From the NCBI RefSeq assembly GCF_018141185.1, contig NZ_CP058560.1:1426001-1490000 (forward strand): a stretch of 64,000 bases of DNA, read 5' to 3'. The stretch is from Methanobacterium alkalithermotolerans. GTDB lineage: Archaea; Methanobacteriota; Methanobacteria; Methanobacteriales; Methanobacteriaceae. Within the stretch, counting starts at the first letter, position 1. Each line of letters begins with the position of its first letter. Under the pieces are notes generated by a model, which had not been told where the DNA came from, made no database searches, and saw nothing but the letters and a program-made list of their open reading frames with translations. Position numbers and translations under genes: made by a program. Positions 55,240-64,000 of the stretch are shown here, piece after piece.

Positions 55240-55377
55240 ATAAGCAGTCCTGATATTTTACTATAACTATAAATTCTTTTAAATCTCAAATAAAACCTGT
55301 ATTTAATAGGCCACACCATGCAATTACTTATATTTAAATATTGAATATATTTAATTTAAGCTAAGAATGGTGATTTA

Positions 55378-56796
55378 TTGCATTTCCCTATCATGCCTAA
55401 AATTAAAGAAAATAAGAATATTATATTTATTTTTATTCCTGCACTTATAACATTTTGCTTGATACTCATTCCTACTTTTAAATATCAATGGCCGCTTAGC
55501 TGGGACATATTTTATCATATACATATCAGTCAACTTTATTTAGAAAACGGGCTTATTTTTTTTGATGATTTAACTTATGCTCCCTATGGACGGCCAATAT
55601 TTTATCCACCTCTTTTTCATTTCTTACTTATTTCCTTAAAAGAAATATTTGGATGGACTTTATTTGACTCAGCCCGATATATCCAACCAGTTCTGGGCTC
55701 TTTAACCATACTTTCATTTTCTTTTGTTGCTTACAGGATGTATAATGCAACTACTGGCTTTTTAACCGGTATTTTTGTGATGTTCACCACTTTTTTTAGC
55801 AGAATGATTATTCCCATACCGGAAACCATGGCCTTAATACTATTGCCTCTACTGGCTTATTTTTATTACATTTCACTGGAAAATAATAAATTATTCCCGG
55901 CACTTTTAGCAGGGATACTGCTGGGTATGGTATTATTAACCCATTTACTTTCATCAAGCATTATAATCTTGATTATTCTTATATACACCATTATTATAGG
56001 TTTGATTCAAAAAGAACCTGTATTAAAACAATTTTTAGTTTTATTGGCCACTTCTATGGCTATAGCTGCGGTGTGGTATTTGCCCCTAATTTTAAGCTAT
56101 GGCTTTTCATTTAAATCTCCTCCTGCCCAGGGAATAGAACTTTTTAAATATTTAACCCTTTTCGGAATAGTCCCCTTAATATTTTCATTTATAGGCTCTT
56201 TTTATGCATCCAAAAGAAGAAAAAAACAGGATTTACTTATATTGGTATGGACAATAGCTATACTCCTTTTCAGCCTGGCTCATTTTATAGGAATCCCGGT
56301 ATTAAGTGAAAGAATCTTAAACTTTGCGGTTTTCCCTTTAATGCTTTTGGCAGCATTGGGCATCCAATGCATAACTGTAGAGGGTGATAAAAGACCAGCA
56401 TATATTTTAATGGCATTAATTATTATTTTCGGATTCAGTTTTGGCTACAGTACAGTAAACTCTGCATCTCCTTTCATAAAACCGTCTGATTTTGAATTAT
56501 CTAAATGGTTTAAGGATAATGGGGATAAAGAGAGTTTAGTGGTGTCTTATAACTATGAACTGGATCCTTTAATTGTATCCATTTCCCGGCAGCCGGTTTC
56601 TGCAGGGGGCTATGCTCCGGGTATGCTCCGGGGATTGAATATATTAAAATATTTACAGGGTGATTTTAATAGAGATGATATCCGGCAGGATCAGGCAGGA
56701 TATATAATTTTACCTCGAGGTGTGGCAGAACCACCATATTCTAGATTAGTTTACTTAAATAAAAATTATAAAGTTTTTGAATTAGAAAAAAATTAA
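55378..56796 (+). CDS. GT-C-like membrane glycosyltransferase
   Basis: A 472-residue membrane protein with about ten to twelve helices and the sequence WDIFYHIHISQLYLENGLIFFDDLTYAPYGRPIFYPPLFHFLL near the N-terminus; the DxxYH-like motif in the first outer loop resembles that of GT-C enzymes such as STT3/AglB and PMT. It lacks the STT3 WWDYG motif. The start is TTG 55378, three bases after GGTGAT; ATG 55393 is an alternative. Role probably in surface glycosylation. Confidence 0.65.
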   Translation: MHFPIMPKIKENKNIIFIFIPALITFCLILIPTFKYQWPLSWDIFYHIHISQLYLENGLIFFDDLTYAPYGRPIFYPPLFHFLLISLKEIFGWTLFDSARYIQPVLGSLTILSFSFVAYRMYNATTGFLTGIFVMFTTFFSRMIIPIPETMALILLPLLAYFYYISLENNKLFPALLAGILLGMVLLTHLLSSSIIILIILIYTIIIGLIQKEPVLKQFLVLLATSMAIAAVWYLPLILSYGFSFKSPPAQGIELFKYLTLFGIVPLIFSFIGSFYASKRRKKQDLLILVWTIAILLFSLAHFIGIPVLSERILNFAVFPLMLLAALGIQCITVEGDKRPAYILMALIIIFGFSFGYSTVNSASPFIKPSDFELSKWFKDNGDKESLVVSYNYELDPLIVSISRQPVSAGGYAPGMLRGLNILKYLQGDFNRDDIRQDQAGYIILPRGVAEPPYSRLVYLNKNYKVFELEKN

Positions 56797-56874
56797 TATA
56801 TTTCCTTTAAAAAACTTTTATATGAATATCAGGGGATTAATTTAAAAATAAAATAATTAGAAGGAATCGATAAA

Positions 56875-58233
56875 ATGAAAAGATTATTTGGTACATTTGG
56901 TGTTAGGAGAATTGCTAATCATGAATTAACTCCGGAATTTGCTTCTAAGCTATCATCCGCATATGGGACTCTAATTCAGGGTAAAATTGCGGTAGGTGGA
57001 GATCCTCGAACATCAACACCTCTGATAAAAATGTCGGTAATGGCCGGTCTTTTATCCAGTGGATGTGATGTGATAGATCTGGGATTATTACCCACTCCGG
57101 CAGTTCAATATGCAGTCCGGAATTATTATGATGGGGGAGTCATTATCACCGCTTCCCACAATCCTCCTGAATACAATGGAATAAAATTCGTGGATGAAGA
57201 TGGTATTGGAATTTCCGATGAAATGGAGGAAAAAATTGAAGATATTTTCTTCAATGAAAATCCAAAAAGAGCTAGCTGGAAGAATTTAGGTGAATTCAGT
57301 ACCCGGCCGGGACTGGTGAAGGAATATCAAGATCAGGTACTACAGCGGGTTAATCAAGAGGCAATAAAAGATGCTAACTTAAAAGTGGTGGTTGATTGTG
57401 GATCAGGAGCAGCATGCTTCACAGCACCGTATATTTTAAGAGAATTGGGCTGTGAAGTTTTAACTTTAAACTGTCAGCCAGATGGATTTTTCCCGGGAAG
57501 AGACCCGGAACCAGTTGAAAATAATCTGAAAGAATTGATAGAAGTGGTTAAATCCACTGGAGCGGATTTAGGTCTGGCCCATGACGGAGATGCAGATAGA
57601 ACTATTTGTATTGATGAAAAGGGAAACTTTGTATTGGGTGATAAAACTTTTGCTTTGGTAGAAAAACAGCTACTTAAGGAAAATAATGGGGGAATCATAG
57701 TTACCACCGTGGCTACTTCTTCTGCCATCTATGACATAGCACAACAAAATAAGGGGGAAGTTATTACCACGGCAGTGGGGGATTTGCTGGTTGCCAGAAA
57801 ACTCAAAGAAAAAGAAGGCCTCTTTGGAGGAGAAGAAAATGGAGGCCTTATTTTCCCCGATTTTGTATATGGTCGGGATGCAGCACTCTCGGCAGCCAAG
57901 ATAATTGAAATAATTTCTCTGGAGAAAAAACCACTATCAGAACTGGTTGCAGAATTACCCGTATATTATTCCGAAAAAATGAAAATAAAATGTCCAGATG
58001 ATCTTAAAAATAAGGTGATGCAGCTCATTGCCGATGAAATTAGCCAGGACAATCGTAAATTTGAATTAGATACCACTGACGGAGTTAAGATAATTACTCC
58101 AGAGGGATGGGTTATAATCAGGCCTTCCGGGACTGAACCAATTTTCAGGTGTTTTTCAGAGTCGGATAGTCCTCAAAATGCTGAAGAAATGGCCAACTGG
58201 GGAATTTCCCTGGTGGAAAAATATTTAAAATAA
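56875..58233 (+). CDS. glmM: Phosphoglucosamine/phosphohexose mutase
   Basis: A 452-residue alpha-D-phosphohexomutase with the phosphoserine loop TASHNPPEYNG (Ser94), the metal loop DGDADRT, the GEENGG sugar loop and the C-terminal phosphate loop RPSGTEP. In methanogens GlmM-type enzymes make glucosamine-1-phosphate for UDP-GlcNAc and pseudomurein. Phosphomannomutase activity is an alternative. Follows the GT-C gene on the same strand. Confidence 0.9.
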   Translation: MKRLFGTFGVRRIANHELTPEFASKLSSAYGTLIQGKIAVGGDPRTSTPLIKMSVMAGLLSSGCDVIDLGLLPTPAVQYAVRNYYDGGVIITASHNPPEYNGIKFVDEDGIGISDEMEEKIEDIFFNENPKRASWKNLGEFSTRPGLVKEYQDQVLQRVNQEAIKDANLKVVVDCGSGAACFTAPYILRELGCEVLTLNCQPDGFFPGRDPEPVENNLKELIEVVKSTGADLGLAHDGDADRTICIDEKGNFVLGDKTFALVEKQLLKENNGGIIVTTVATSSAIYDIAQQNKGEVITTAVGDLLVARKLKEKEGLFGGEENGGLIFPDFVYGRDAALSAAKIIEIISLEKKPLSELVAELPVYYSEKMKIKCPDDLKNKVMQLIADEISQDNRKFELDTTDGVKIITPEGWVIIRPSGTEPIFRCFSESDSPQNAEEMANWGISLVEKYLK

Positions 58234-58283
58234 TTATTTACTTTAAATTTTTTAATATTTTATTAACTCCTTACCTATTCTTT

Positions 58284-59588
58284 TCATTTTGCAGCATCAG
58301 GCATGCTTTCCAGTATTTTTCGGGCTACTCTAAGTCCTATAGCTGCAGCAAGTAACATGGTGGGCATTCCCTGCGATCGGGGGACCAGAGATAAATCTCC
58401 CACCCATAAACCTGAGGGTAATTGCTCTGACCTCATATTTTTCACATCAGCTGCTTCTAAGGGGAAGGTCCCTCCTAAATGCCCTCCATTATACATGCCC
58501 TGAATATAAGGTCCCTTTACGCCGGATTCTTTCATAATAAGACTGGCCATTGAGCTGGCTTTTTTTAGAGTATCCCGGTCTTTAGGGGATAAGTTTTTAT
58601 CCACCTTTCCCTGTTTGTCTACTTTTCCCTCCTCTGAATCTGCCAATTTAACCATCATCCCCACCCGATCATTTATTGATACTTTTCGCCAGGGCTTATG
58701 AAACCAGTGGGATAGTATATCCACATAAGGAGATAGAATATAATCTTCCTGTTTACTGTACCAGACCATGGGGGGCTCTTTAAGCATCTTAGCATTTTTA
58801 AATATTCCTCCCATAGTAAGAACCACATCTGCCCATAAGTGGGGGGAGGTTTCTATACCTGAATTTTCCAGAATCTGGGCACTGCCAATTCCTCCGGCAG
58901 CCAGCACTACCAGATCACTTTTATAAGTATTTTTTCCCAGGATAGAACCTGTTTCTACTCCCTTAACTATTCCCTTCTCTATTATTACTTTTTTAACCGG
59001 AGAATTTATTTTAATAGTGGCGCCACCAGCACAAGCATCATCAATAAAATTTCTAGAATCCCAGCGAGCCCCTTTAACACACCCCAATTCACATAGTCCA
59101 CAGGAAATACATTTTTTCTCATTAACTGCCTTAGGCGTACTTTCAGGATCAAGACCTAACTTTACCGCGCTTTTAAACATTTCCCGACTTAATGGTCGCC
59201 ATCTATTTTCCGGGAAAGTTTCCACTTTAATTAAATTTTCCAGTTCCTGAAATTCAGATTCCAGCTTAAGGCCTATGTGGTGGAGACCTTCCTCGGCACG
59301 AACCAGATTACCGCAGGTGAGAACGGTGCAACCTCCAGTGGTAATTCCTCTAAAAAGTGCCAGATCAGGGGATGATTTTATAGAATTCATAGGTGGGAAT
59401 ATCTTATTTATATTGGATGCACTTCCTAAAATTCCTAACTTTCTAAAAGGCTCTGACCAGGAAACGTGACGAGTAAATGGTTTGAAATTTCCACCTGCTT
59501 CTAATATTAATACTTCTAAACCGTTTTTTGATAGTTCGCGAGCTATGGTAGCACCTGATGCTCCACTACCCACTACAATGGCCTTCAT
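58284..59588 (-). CDS. GMC/FAD-dependent oxidoreductase with Fe-S motif
   Basis: A 434-residue flavoprotein: an N-terminal FAD motif (VVGSGASGATIARELSKNGLEVLILEAGG), a middle Cys motif (CISCGLCELGC, about residue 165) and a GMC-type C-terminus (HLGGTFPLEAADV, RSQGMPTMLLAAAIGLRVA). Fe-S motifs are unusual in GMC oxidoreductases. It probably oxidises or reduces an alcohol/aldehyde in the lipid or cell-wall pathway of this gene cluster. ATG 59588 follows GGAGAT. Substrate unknown. Confidence 0.8.
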   Translation of the reverse strand: MKAIVVGSGASGATIARELSKNGLEVLILEAGGNFKPFTRHVSWSEPFRKLGILGSASNINKIFPPMNSIKSSPDLALFRGITTGGCTVLTCGNLVRAEEGLHHIGLKLESEFQELENLIKVETFPENRWRPLSREMFKSAVKLGLDPESTPKAVNEKKCISCGLCELGCVKGARWDSRNFIDDACAGGATIKINSPVKKVIIEKGIVKGVETGSILGKNTYKSDLVVLAAGGIGSAQILENSGIETSPHLWADVVLTMGGIFKNAKMLKEPPMVWYSKQEDYILSPYVDILSHWFHKPWRKVSINDRVGMMVKLADSEEGKVDKQGKVDKNLSPKDRDTLKKASSMASLIMKESGVKGPYIQGMYNGGHLGGTFPLEAADVKNMRSEQLPSGLWVGDLSLVPRSQGMPTMLLAAAIGLRVARKILESMPDAAK

Positions 59589-59605
59589 TTAAATCTCCTT
59601 TCATT

Positions 59606-60208
59606 TTAATTTTTTAATTTCAACCGGGCCTTACAGCAGGAAGCCCCTTCGGTAATTCTTTTAATAAATTTCATTTCAAAGGCAGGATTCAAACCTTTCA
59701 GAACTCCTTCATCTGCCCCACTTAAAATATGGCAAGATAAGGGGGAATAATATGATGCAAGCTCACAATGACTTATAATTATATGCGGATCTGTTTTATT
59801 ATCCTGAAATTCAAATTCAATTCCTAAAACCTTATAAAGAATATGGGCGGCAATCATAACTTCTTCAAGATCATCTTTAATACTCAATTTTTTTTTAAAT
59901 TCTAATCCCAGACGATAACCCACTTCAAACATAGCTGGCCGGGCCAACTCAATACTTCTTTCTTTGCCTATCAAATTTTCCAGTGCTTTGACCCGAATTT
60001 CATGACCTTGAATCATTTTAAGGCGTATATGATTTAAATTTCCCTTTAATGGAATGGATAAAGGATTTATATTTTTTAAAGAATCCGGGTCATGTTTTTT
60101 AAGAATATTATCCAGTTCAGCAATGGTTAAACTGGCCAGATTATTAAGTTCCTTTTTTAAAAAATATTCTGGTATCCACCAGGATGCCAGCAATAATCTA
60201 AGGTTCAT
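59606..60208 (-). CDS. Hydrolase-like protein (L-2-amino-thiazoline-carboxylate hydrolase-like)
   Basis: A 200-residue protein. The C-terminal region (CELASYYSPLSCHILSGADEGVLKGLNP, RITEGASCCKARL) has several Cys residues and resembles a family including L-2-amino-thiazoline-4-carboxylic acid hydrolase-like proteins, which often act as partners of other enzymes. The match is weak. It lies between the GMC oxidoreductase and the ligase fusion in one operon, so it probably works with them. Confidence 0.4.
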   Translation of the reverse strand: MNLRLLLASWWIPEYFLKKELNNLASLTIAELDNILKKHDPDSLKNINPLSIPLKGNLNHIRLKMIQGHEIRVKALENLIGKERSIELARPAMFEVGYRLGLEFKKKLSIKDDLEEVMIAAHILYKVLGIEFEFQDNKTDPHIIISHCELASYYSPLSCHILSGADEGVLKGLNPAFEMKFIKRITEGASCCKARLKLKN

Positions 60209-60215
60209 CTAAAAC

Positions 60216-63023
60216 TCAAAACTCCTTATTTGCTATCCCCATATGTAATATATCCTGACTTTTATTATCTGATTCCTCAGCATGGTACAGATTTTCTATG
60301 GTTTTTTCAAAACGTTGCATAATATTATTTCTTTTAAGTTTCAAATTAGCAGTCAAATCCCCGGCCTCAATGGAAAGATCATTTTTCAAAACCACCCATT
60401 TTTTCACTTTCTCTGGATTGGCCAGATTAGAATTAAGCTCATTAATTTCATCATCTAATTGTGCAGGTGGCTTTAAAAATTCATCACTCCACAAAAGTGC
60501 CACACAATATGCCCGGCTATCTCCTATCAGAAGAGCTTCATCTATACCGCTCAAAGATTTTAAACGGGTTTCTATTTTAAGGGGATTTATAGTTTTACCA
60601 TAAGCATTTATCAATACTTCTTTTTTACGTCCGGTAATTACCAGGCTTTCATCTGAATTTAAGTATCCATAATCTCCGGTTAATAACCAGTCTTCCTGGA
60701 ATAAAAATTTAGAATCATTATTAAAATATCCTGAAGTGGTTTGAGGTCCTTTAACCATGATTTCCCCATCTTTTGCAATTTTAATTTTGGTAAATGGTAA
60801 TGGCTTTCCCACAGTTTCTAAATTATTATCTCCCCACCGATTAATGGTTATTAATGGCGCTTCAGTTAGGCCATATGCATTGTGAATTTCAATTCCCAGT
60901 TTTCTATAATCATAAAGGAGCTTTTCACTTACCGGGGCAGAACCAACTATCAGCTGCGCACAATTCTTTAAACCCGATTTTTTCAGTAAACTTCTTCTTA
61001 ATATTCTTCTTAAAATAGATTTAAGCAGGGATTCATCTATTCTCAGATATAGTCTGCCCAGCCAGTTTTCTTCCAATTTAGTCCAAAGTTTTTCATAAAA
61101 CCGGGGCACGGAAAAAAATATGGTGGGATTAATCCGGGGCAGTGCCTGGGATAAGTCATGGAATTCCTCCATAAAATACAATTTTAAGGGTGCAGGAGCA
61201 TAATATGGAGAATAAGTACCTAAAATTCCTTCTACAACATGATTCATAGGTAAAAAAGATAAATAAGATACTTCTTTTATACGGTCTTCCCAGGGAGGCA
61301 TGGAAGCTATAAATTCTCCCATCCACCGAAGATTCCCATGATTGAACTGAACTCCCCGGGGGGTTCCTGTGGTACCGGAGGTGTAACGAATAGTGGCAGC
61401 ACTCTCAAAGTCGACCGGTGCATTTATATCCTTTTTATCATGATTTCCCATTTCCATAAACTTTTCCCACGGTATGATGTCCTCTTTAATCAATTCAGAA
61501 TTAGAATCACGGGTAAATGATATTAAGGGGATGTTCAAATCCAGTTTAGATGATTCTTTTAATAAATCAGGGGTTCCTATAAATAGTATTCGAGAACCGC
61601 TGTCTTTTACCATTTCTTCAATTTCTATAGGAGGACTGGTATAATAGATGGGCACGGTTATTACCCCGGATAATCCCAGGGCCACATCTAAAATGAGATA
61701 GCGGGTACTGTTATAACCCACCAGTGCTACCCTATCTCCAGGGGTGATTCCTAAATATTTCAATGCCTGGACGGCTTTTATAATTTTATTTCTAATGTTA
61801 ATTCCATTTTTACACTCGAATTCTCCATTCACCACGTCATACAAAGTAACCGGGAATGTTTTGCTTTTCAGGCGGTGCATAATTTGTTCATGCACGGTAC
61901 GATCTGATCGATGAAAAAATCCGGCATAAATTGCATAGTTCAACAGGGGACCCATGAAGTCTTTCCAGGAAAGTGAATATGGTCCGGATAATAAATCCGT
62001 ATTTCGGCGACTAAATCTTCGATTTTCTTTTATATATGGGGTTAGATGACTTAAAACAGATATTTGAAATCCTTTTTGATTTTTTAAGAAGTATCCTGCA
62101 ATATCAAAGAATTTTTTAACAGCACCCATAGGTAGGCCTAAAAAAAGAGGAGCAGGCAAATGGATATTCCATTTTTCATTGGCCCACTGCCGGGTAAAAT
62201 CCACTAATTCTCGAATAGAAGGTAATGATTCATCAGGGGCGGTTAGATGGAAAGTTAATTTCTCTGCTTTTTTCTTGAGGCTTAAATCAACTATGGTTTT
62301 GGAAACATAATCTACAGGCACCATATTTATTTTATTAAGGGGTGAAACAGGTATTAACTTCAATTTACCATTAAAATACAGCCTCAAAGGAACATAGATG
62401 GTATTGAAATTTTTAATGGCCCCTGTTCGGGAGTCTCCCACAATCATCCCGGGTCGGAAGATGGAGTAAGGGATTCCAGATTTTATAACTTCTTTTTCCG
62501 CTTCATACTTACTTTGCTCATAGTTACTGGAAAATCCGCACCGATCTGATAAATCATCTTCAAGGACTTCTCCTTCACACTTTCCGGCAACATAAGCGGT
62601 GGATACATGGGAAAAACGTTTAAAAGCATCTTTTTTGCAGTTTTTTGCCATTTCAAGCATATTAATTGTGCCCTGAACATTCACTTTTCTAAGTTCATCC
62701 AAAGGAGCATTTAATCTTAAATCAGCTGCTGCATGGATTATATAATTAGTTTTTAAGGCTAAATCCTGGTAAACTGTCTCATCCATTCCTAAATGATTCT
62801 TTTCCACATTTCCTGAAATTAATTCCACCTGATTATTCTTCAGGGCTTCTAATAACTCTGGAAATTCCCACCAGGCTCTTTTCAAACGAGTTTCAGCATC
62901 TTGATTAGTTCTACTTCTTACCAGGGCTATTATTTTTAAATCACAACTAATAAGCTTTAAAGCTATTTGTGTTCCTAAAAACCCATTGGCCCCACTTAAA
63001 AGAACATAATCTCCCTGGATCAT
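60216..63023 (-). CDS. Fused thioester-reductase-like/AMP-ligase protein
   Basis: 935 residues. The N-terminal part (about 1-370) is an NAD(P)-binding reductase of the type that reduces activated acids to aldehydes or alcohols (LLSGANGFLGTQIALKLI, Tyr-x-x-x-Lys in NYEQSKYEAEKEV). The C-terminal part (about 400-900) is an acyl-adenylate-forming ligase (IRYTSGTTGTPRGVQFNHGN, YGLTEAPLI, LTGDYGYLNSDESLVITGRKKEVLI). No carrier domain is seen. Carboxylic acid reductases have the opposite order (A-T-R), so the arrangement is unusual. It starts one base over the stop of the pyruvyl transferase. Likely to activate and reduce a fatty or isoprenoid acid; inferred. Confidence 0.8.
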   Translation of the reverse strand: MIQGDYVLLSGANGFLGTQIALKLISCDLKIIALVRSRTNQDAETRLKRAWWEFPELLEALKNNQVELISGNVEKNHLGMDETVYQDLALKTNYIIHAAADLRLNAPLDELRKVNVQGTINMLEMAKNCKKDAFKRFSHVSTAYVAGKCEGEVLEDDLSDRCGFSSNYEQSKYEAEKEVIKSGIPYSIFRPGMIVGDSRTGAIKNFNTIYVPLRLYFNGKLKLIPVSPLNKINMVPVDYVSKTIVDLSLKKKAEKLTFHLTAPDESLPSIRELVDFTRQWANEKWNIHLPAPLFLGLPMGAVKKFFDIAGYFLKNQKGFQISVLSHLTPYIKENRRFSRRNTDLLSGPYSLSWKDFMGPLLNYAIYAGFFHRSDRTVHEQIMHRLKSKTFPVTLYDVVNGEFECKNGINIRNKIIKAVQALKYLGITPGDRVALVGYNSTRYLILDVALGLSGVITVPIYYTSPPIEIEEMVKDSGSRILFIGTPDLLKESSKLDLNIPLISFTRDSNSELIKEDIIPWEKFMEMGNHDKKDINAPVDFESAATIRYTSGTTGTPRGVQFNHGNLRWMGEFIASMPPWEDRIKEVSYLSFLPMNHVVEGILGTYSPYYAPAPLKLYFMEEFHDLSQALPRINPTIFFSVPRFYEKLWTKLEENWLGRLYLRIDESLLKSILRRILRRSLLKKSGLKNCAQLIVGSAPVSEKLLYDYRKLGIEIHNAYGLTEAPLITINRWGDNNLETVGKPLPFTKIKIAKDGEIMVKGPQTTSGYFNNDSKFLFQEDWLLTGDYGYLNSDESLVITGRKKEVLINAYGKTINPLKIETRLKSLSGIDEALLIGDSRAYCVALLWSDEFLKPPAQLDDEINELNSNLANPEKVKKWVVLKNDLSIEAGDLTANLKLKRNNIMQRFEKTIENLYHAEESDNKSQDILHMGIANKEF

Positions 63024-64000
63024 TATTTTCCTCCTTTAAGAAATGATTTAAGGAGACTTCGATTCTGGAGAGAACGGGAATACTGATTTTCAAATCCACT
63101 TTCCAGCAATCTTTGGGTTTTAGCTGGATTTTCTAAAATCTCATCTACTTTATTTTCCACTTTTTCCCATAAATCAGGATCATCGTATTTAAAAAAATAA
63201 TCCGGATACATTTTCAGCTCTTCATACAATATTTCCAGGCGGCGGTCATGTCCTATTGCTATTTGCGGCACCTGATGAGATAAAGACAATATGGAAGCAT
63301 GATAACGAGAAGTAATTAAGATATCTAAATTTTGGAGTAACCCTGTCATTTTGGATGCATTTAAATCTTTAGAAGAAAAAATTTGGGCATTCTCTTTATT
63401 TTTCATATAAGATAATACCTGGTGAGCCAGGCCTTCATCCAGGTCTTCCATACAGATTAATGCAATATTCTTGTGGTGGATGTCCACCAAACGATCTGCC
63501 TGCTTTGCCCATGATCTGGCCAGTTTTTTTTCCAGCTTTTCTCTTTTTTTAGAATGTGAAAAATAATAGGGCCATTTATATTCATCTTTTTTCTTTCCAA
63601 AGGGCCTTAAAACCACAGGCCATAAATAAAAATTCACCACCGCCATGCCGGCTAACCCTCTATGTGGAGAGAAGTGTTCTACAATTCCATTAAGGGTATG
63701 GGATTCAAAATTTAAAGCACAATCTGCAGTAATTTTAATAGGGGCAGTCACCCCTACAGATTTTAGAATTTCTGCAGATTTATAGTTACGGGTTATTATG
63801 AGGTTACTTTTACTGGCTTCTTTTTTCACCAAAAACTTGTTTAAGGGAGATAAATCTCCCGCATCGACAGCATAAGCCAGGCAAGGTTTTTTAAATGTAT
63901 GAGCACACCGGGTAGCCCATAGAAACGCCCATAATAATGCAGAAGTCCAGGTATCCATATAACAGCTACCTTCGATTAGCAATATAAAATCATGATTTTT
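63023..64000 (-). CDS. Polysaccharide pyruvyl transferase-like protein, 5' end outside window
   Basis: An open frame continues past the window edge (residues KNHDFI before TTG 63982), so the gene is incomplete. The visible part has the PS_pyruv_trans pattern: a nucleotide-binding region (GITADCALNF-like block at about residue 85), LDILITSRYHASILSLSHQVPQIAI and a C-terminal helical tail. These proteins add pyruvate ketals to surface polysaccharides or cell-wall sugars. It is the most upstream visible gene of the minus-strand cluster ending with the GMC oxidoreductase. Confidence 0.8.
   Translation of the reverse strand, partial: KNHDFILLIEGSCYMDTWTSALLWAFLWATRCAHTFKKPCLAYAVDAGDLSPLNKFLVKKEASKSNLIITRNYKSAEILKSVGVTAPIKITADCALNFESHTLNGIVEHFSPHRGLAGMAVVNFYLWPVVLRPFGKKKDEYKWPYYFSHSKKREKLEKKLARSWAKQADRLVDIHHKNIALICMEDLDEGLAHQVLSYMKNKENAQIFSSKDLNASKMTGLLQNLDILITSRYHASILSLSHQVPQIAIGHDRRLEILYEELKMYPDYFFKYDDPDLWEKVENKVDEILENPAKTQRLLESGFENQYSRSLQNRSLLKSFLKGGK

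Overview
The window comes from a hydrogenotrophic methanogenic archaeon, most likely a Methanobacterium-type member of the Methanobacteriales. The evidence is a complete tungsten formylmethanofuran dehydrogenase operon (fwdHFGDACB), methanogenesis marker protein 8, a class I lysyl-tRNA synthetase, the archaeal nitrogen regulator NrpR with GGAA-N6-TTCC operators, an intron-containing elongator tRNA-Met, TATA-type promoters and AT-rich intergenic DNA. Many starts are TTG or GTG placed 3-5 nt after a GGTGAT-type Shine-Dalgarno. No rRNA, CRISPR array or prophage was seen; one IS5-like element is present.

Layout. 0-9.5 kb: end of a cytosine-deaminase-like gene, a UGSC-family (Cys form) gene pair behind lysS, thiC copy 1, a PfkB sugar/nucleoside kinase, a ModE/LysR-like regulator, hxlB, fdhD and an AhpD-like protein. 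9.7-18.6 kb: NuoE- and NuoF-like subunits and a NuoG-FdhF fusion that together look like a bacterial-type NAD(P)-linked formate dehydrogenase, unusual in a methanogen that normally uses F420; moaA and mobB for the pterin cofactor lie between them. 18.8-24.9 kb: the fwd operon, headed by an HTH-ferredoxin fusion and closed by a UUCG hairpin terminator. 25-38 kb: a metal-uptake and surface-protein island with a FecBCD-type importer, a DUF11 surface protein, a TiaS-domain protein, the tungstate importer tupABC, a Mop molbindin, an 828-residue two-domain surface protein with an FmdE-like motif, and an FwdF-like polyferredoxin. Five promoter regions here carry related inverted-repeat sites (half-site CGATATG) over the TATA element, which suggests one regulon. 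38-45 kb: nrpR and glnA, the IS5-like insertion, then amtB-glnK. 45-53 kb: a ThiF/MoeB-like E1, tRNA-Met, mmp8, a CBS protein, thiC copy 2, a glutaredoxin plus ferredoxin:thioredoxin reductase-rubredoxin pair, a DUF1724 regulator and ATP-dependent DNA ligase. 53-64 kb: envelope and sugar genes (GT2, flippase-like protein, GT-C-like membrane protein, glmM) and a minus-strand cluster of a pyruvyl transferase, a reductase/AMP-ligase fusion, a small hydrolase-like protein and a GMC/FAD oxidoreductase.

How it works together. Formate oxidation or CO2 reduction (Fdh-like and Fwd), pterin cofactor synthesis (moaA, mobB, fdhD), tungstate or molybdate uptake and storage (tupABC, Mop) and electron-carrying polyferredoxins are concentrated in one 30-kb block, so a shared dependence on W/Mo and on cellular redox state is the simplest reading. 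The nitrogen block (nrpR, glnA, amtB, glnK) is a self-contained NrpR circuit. All functional calls are from sequence motifs read by eye; no database search was run.
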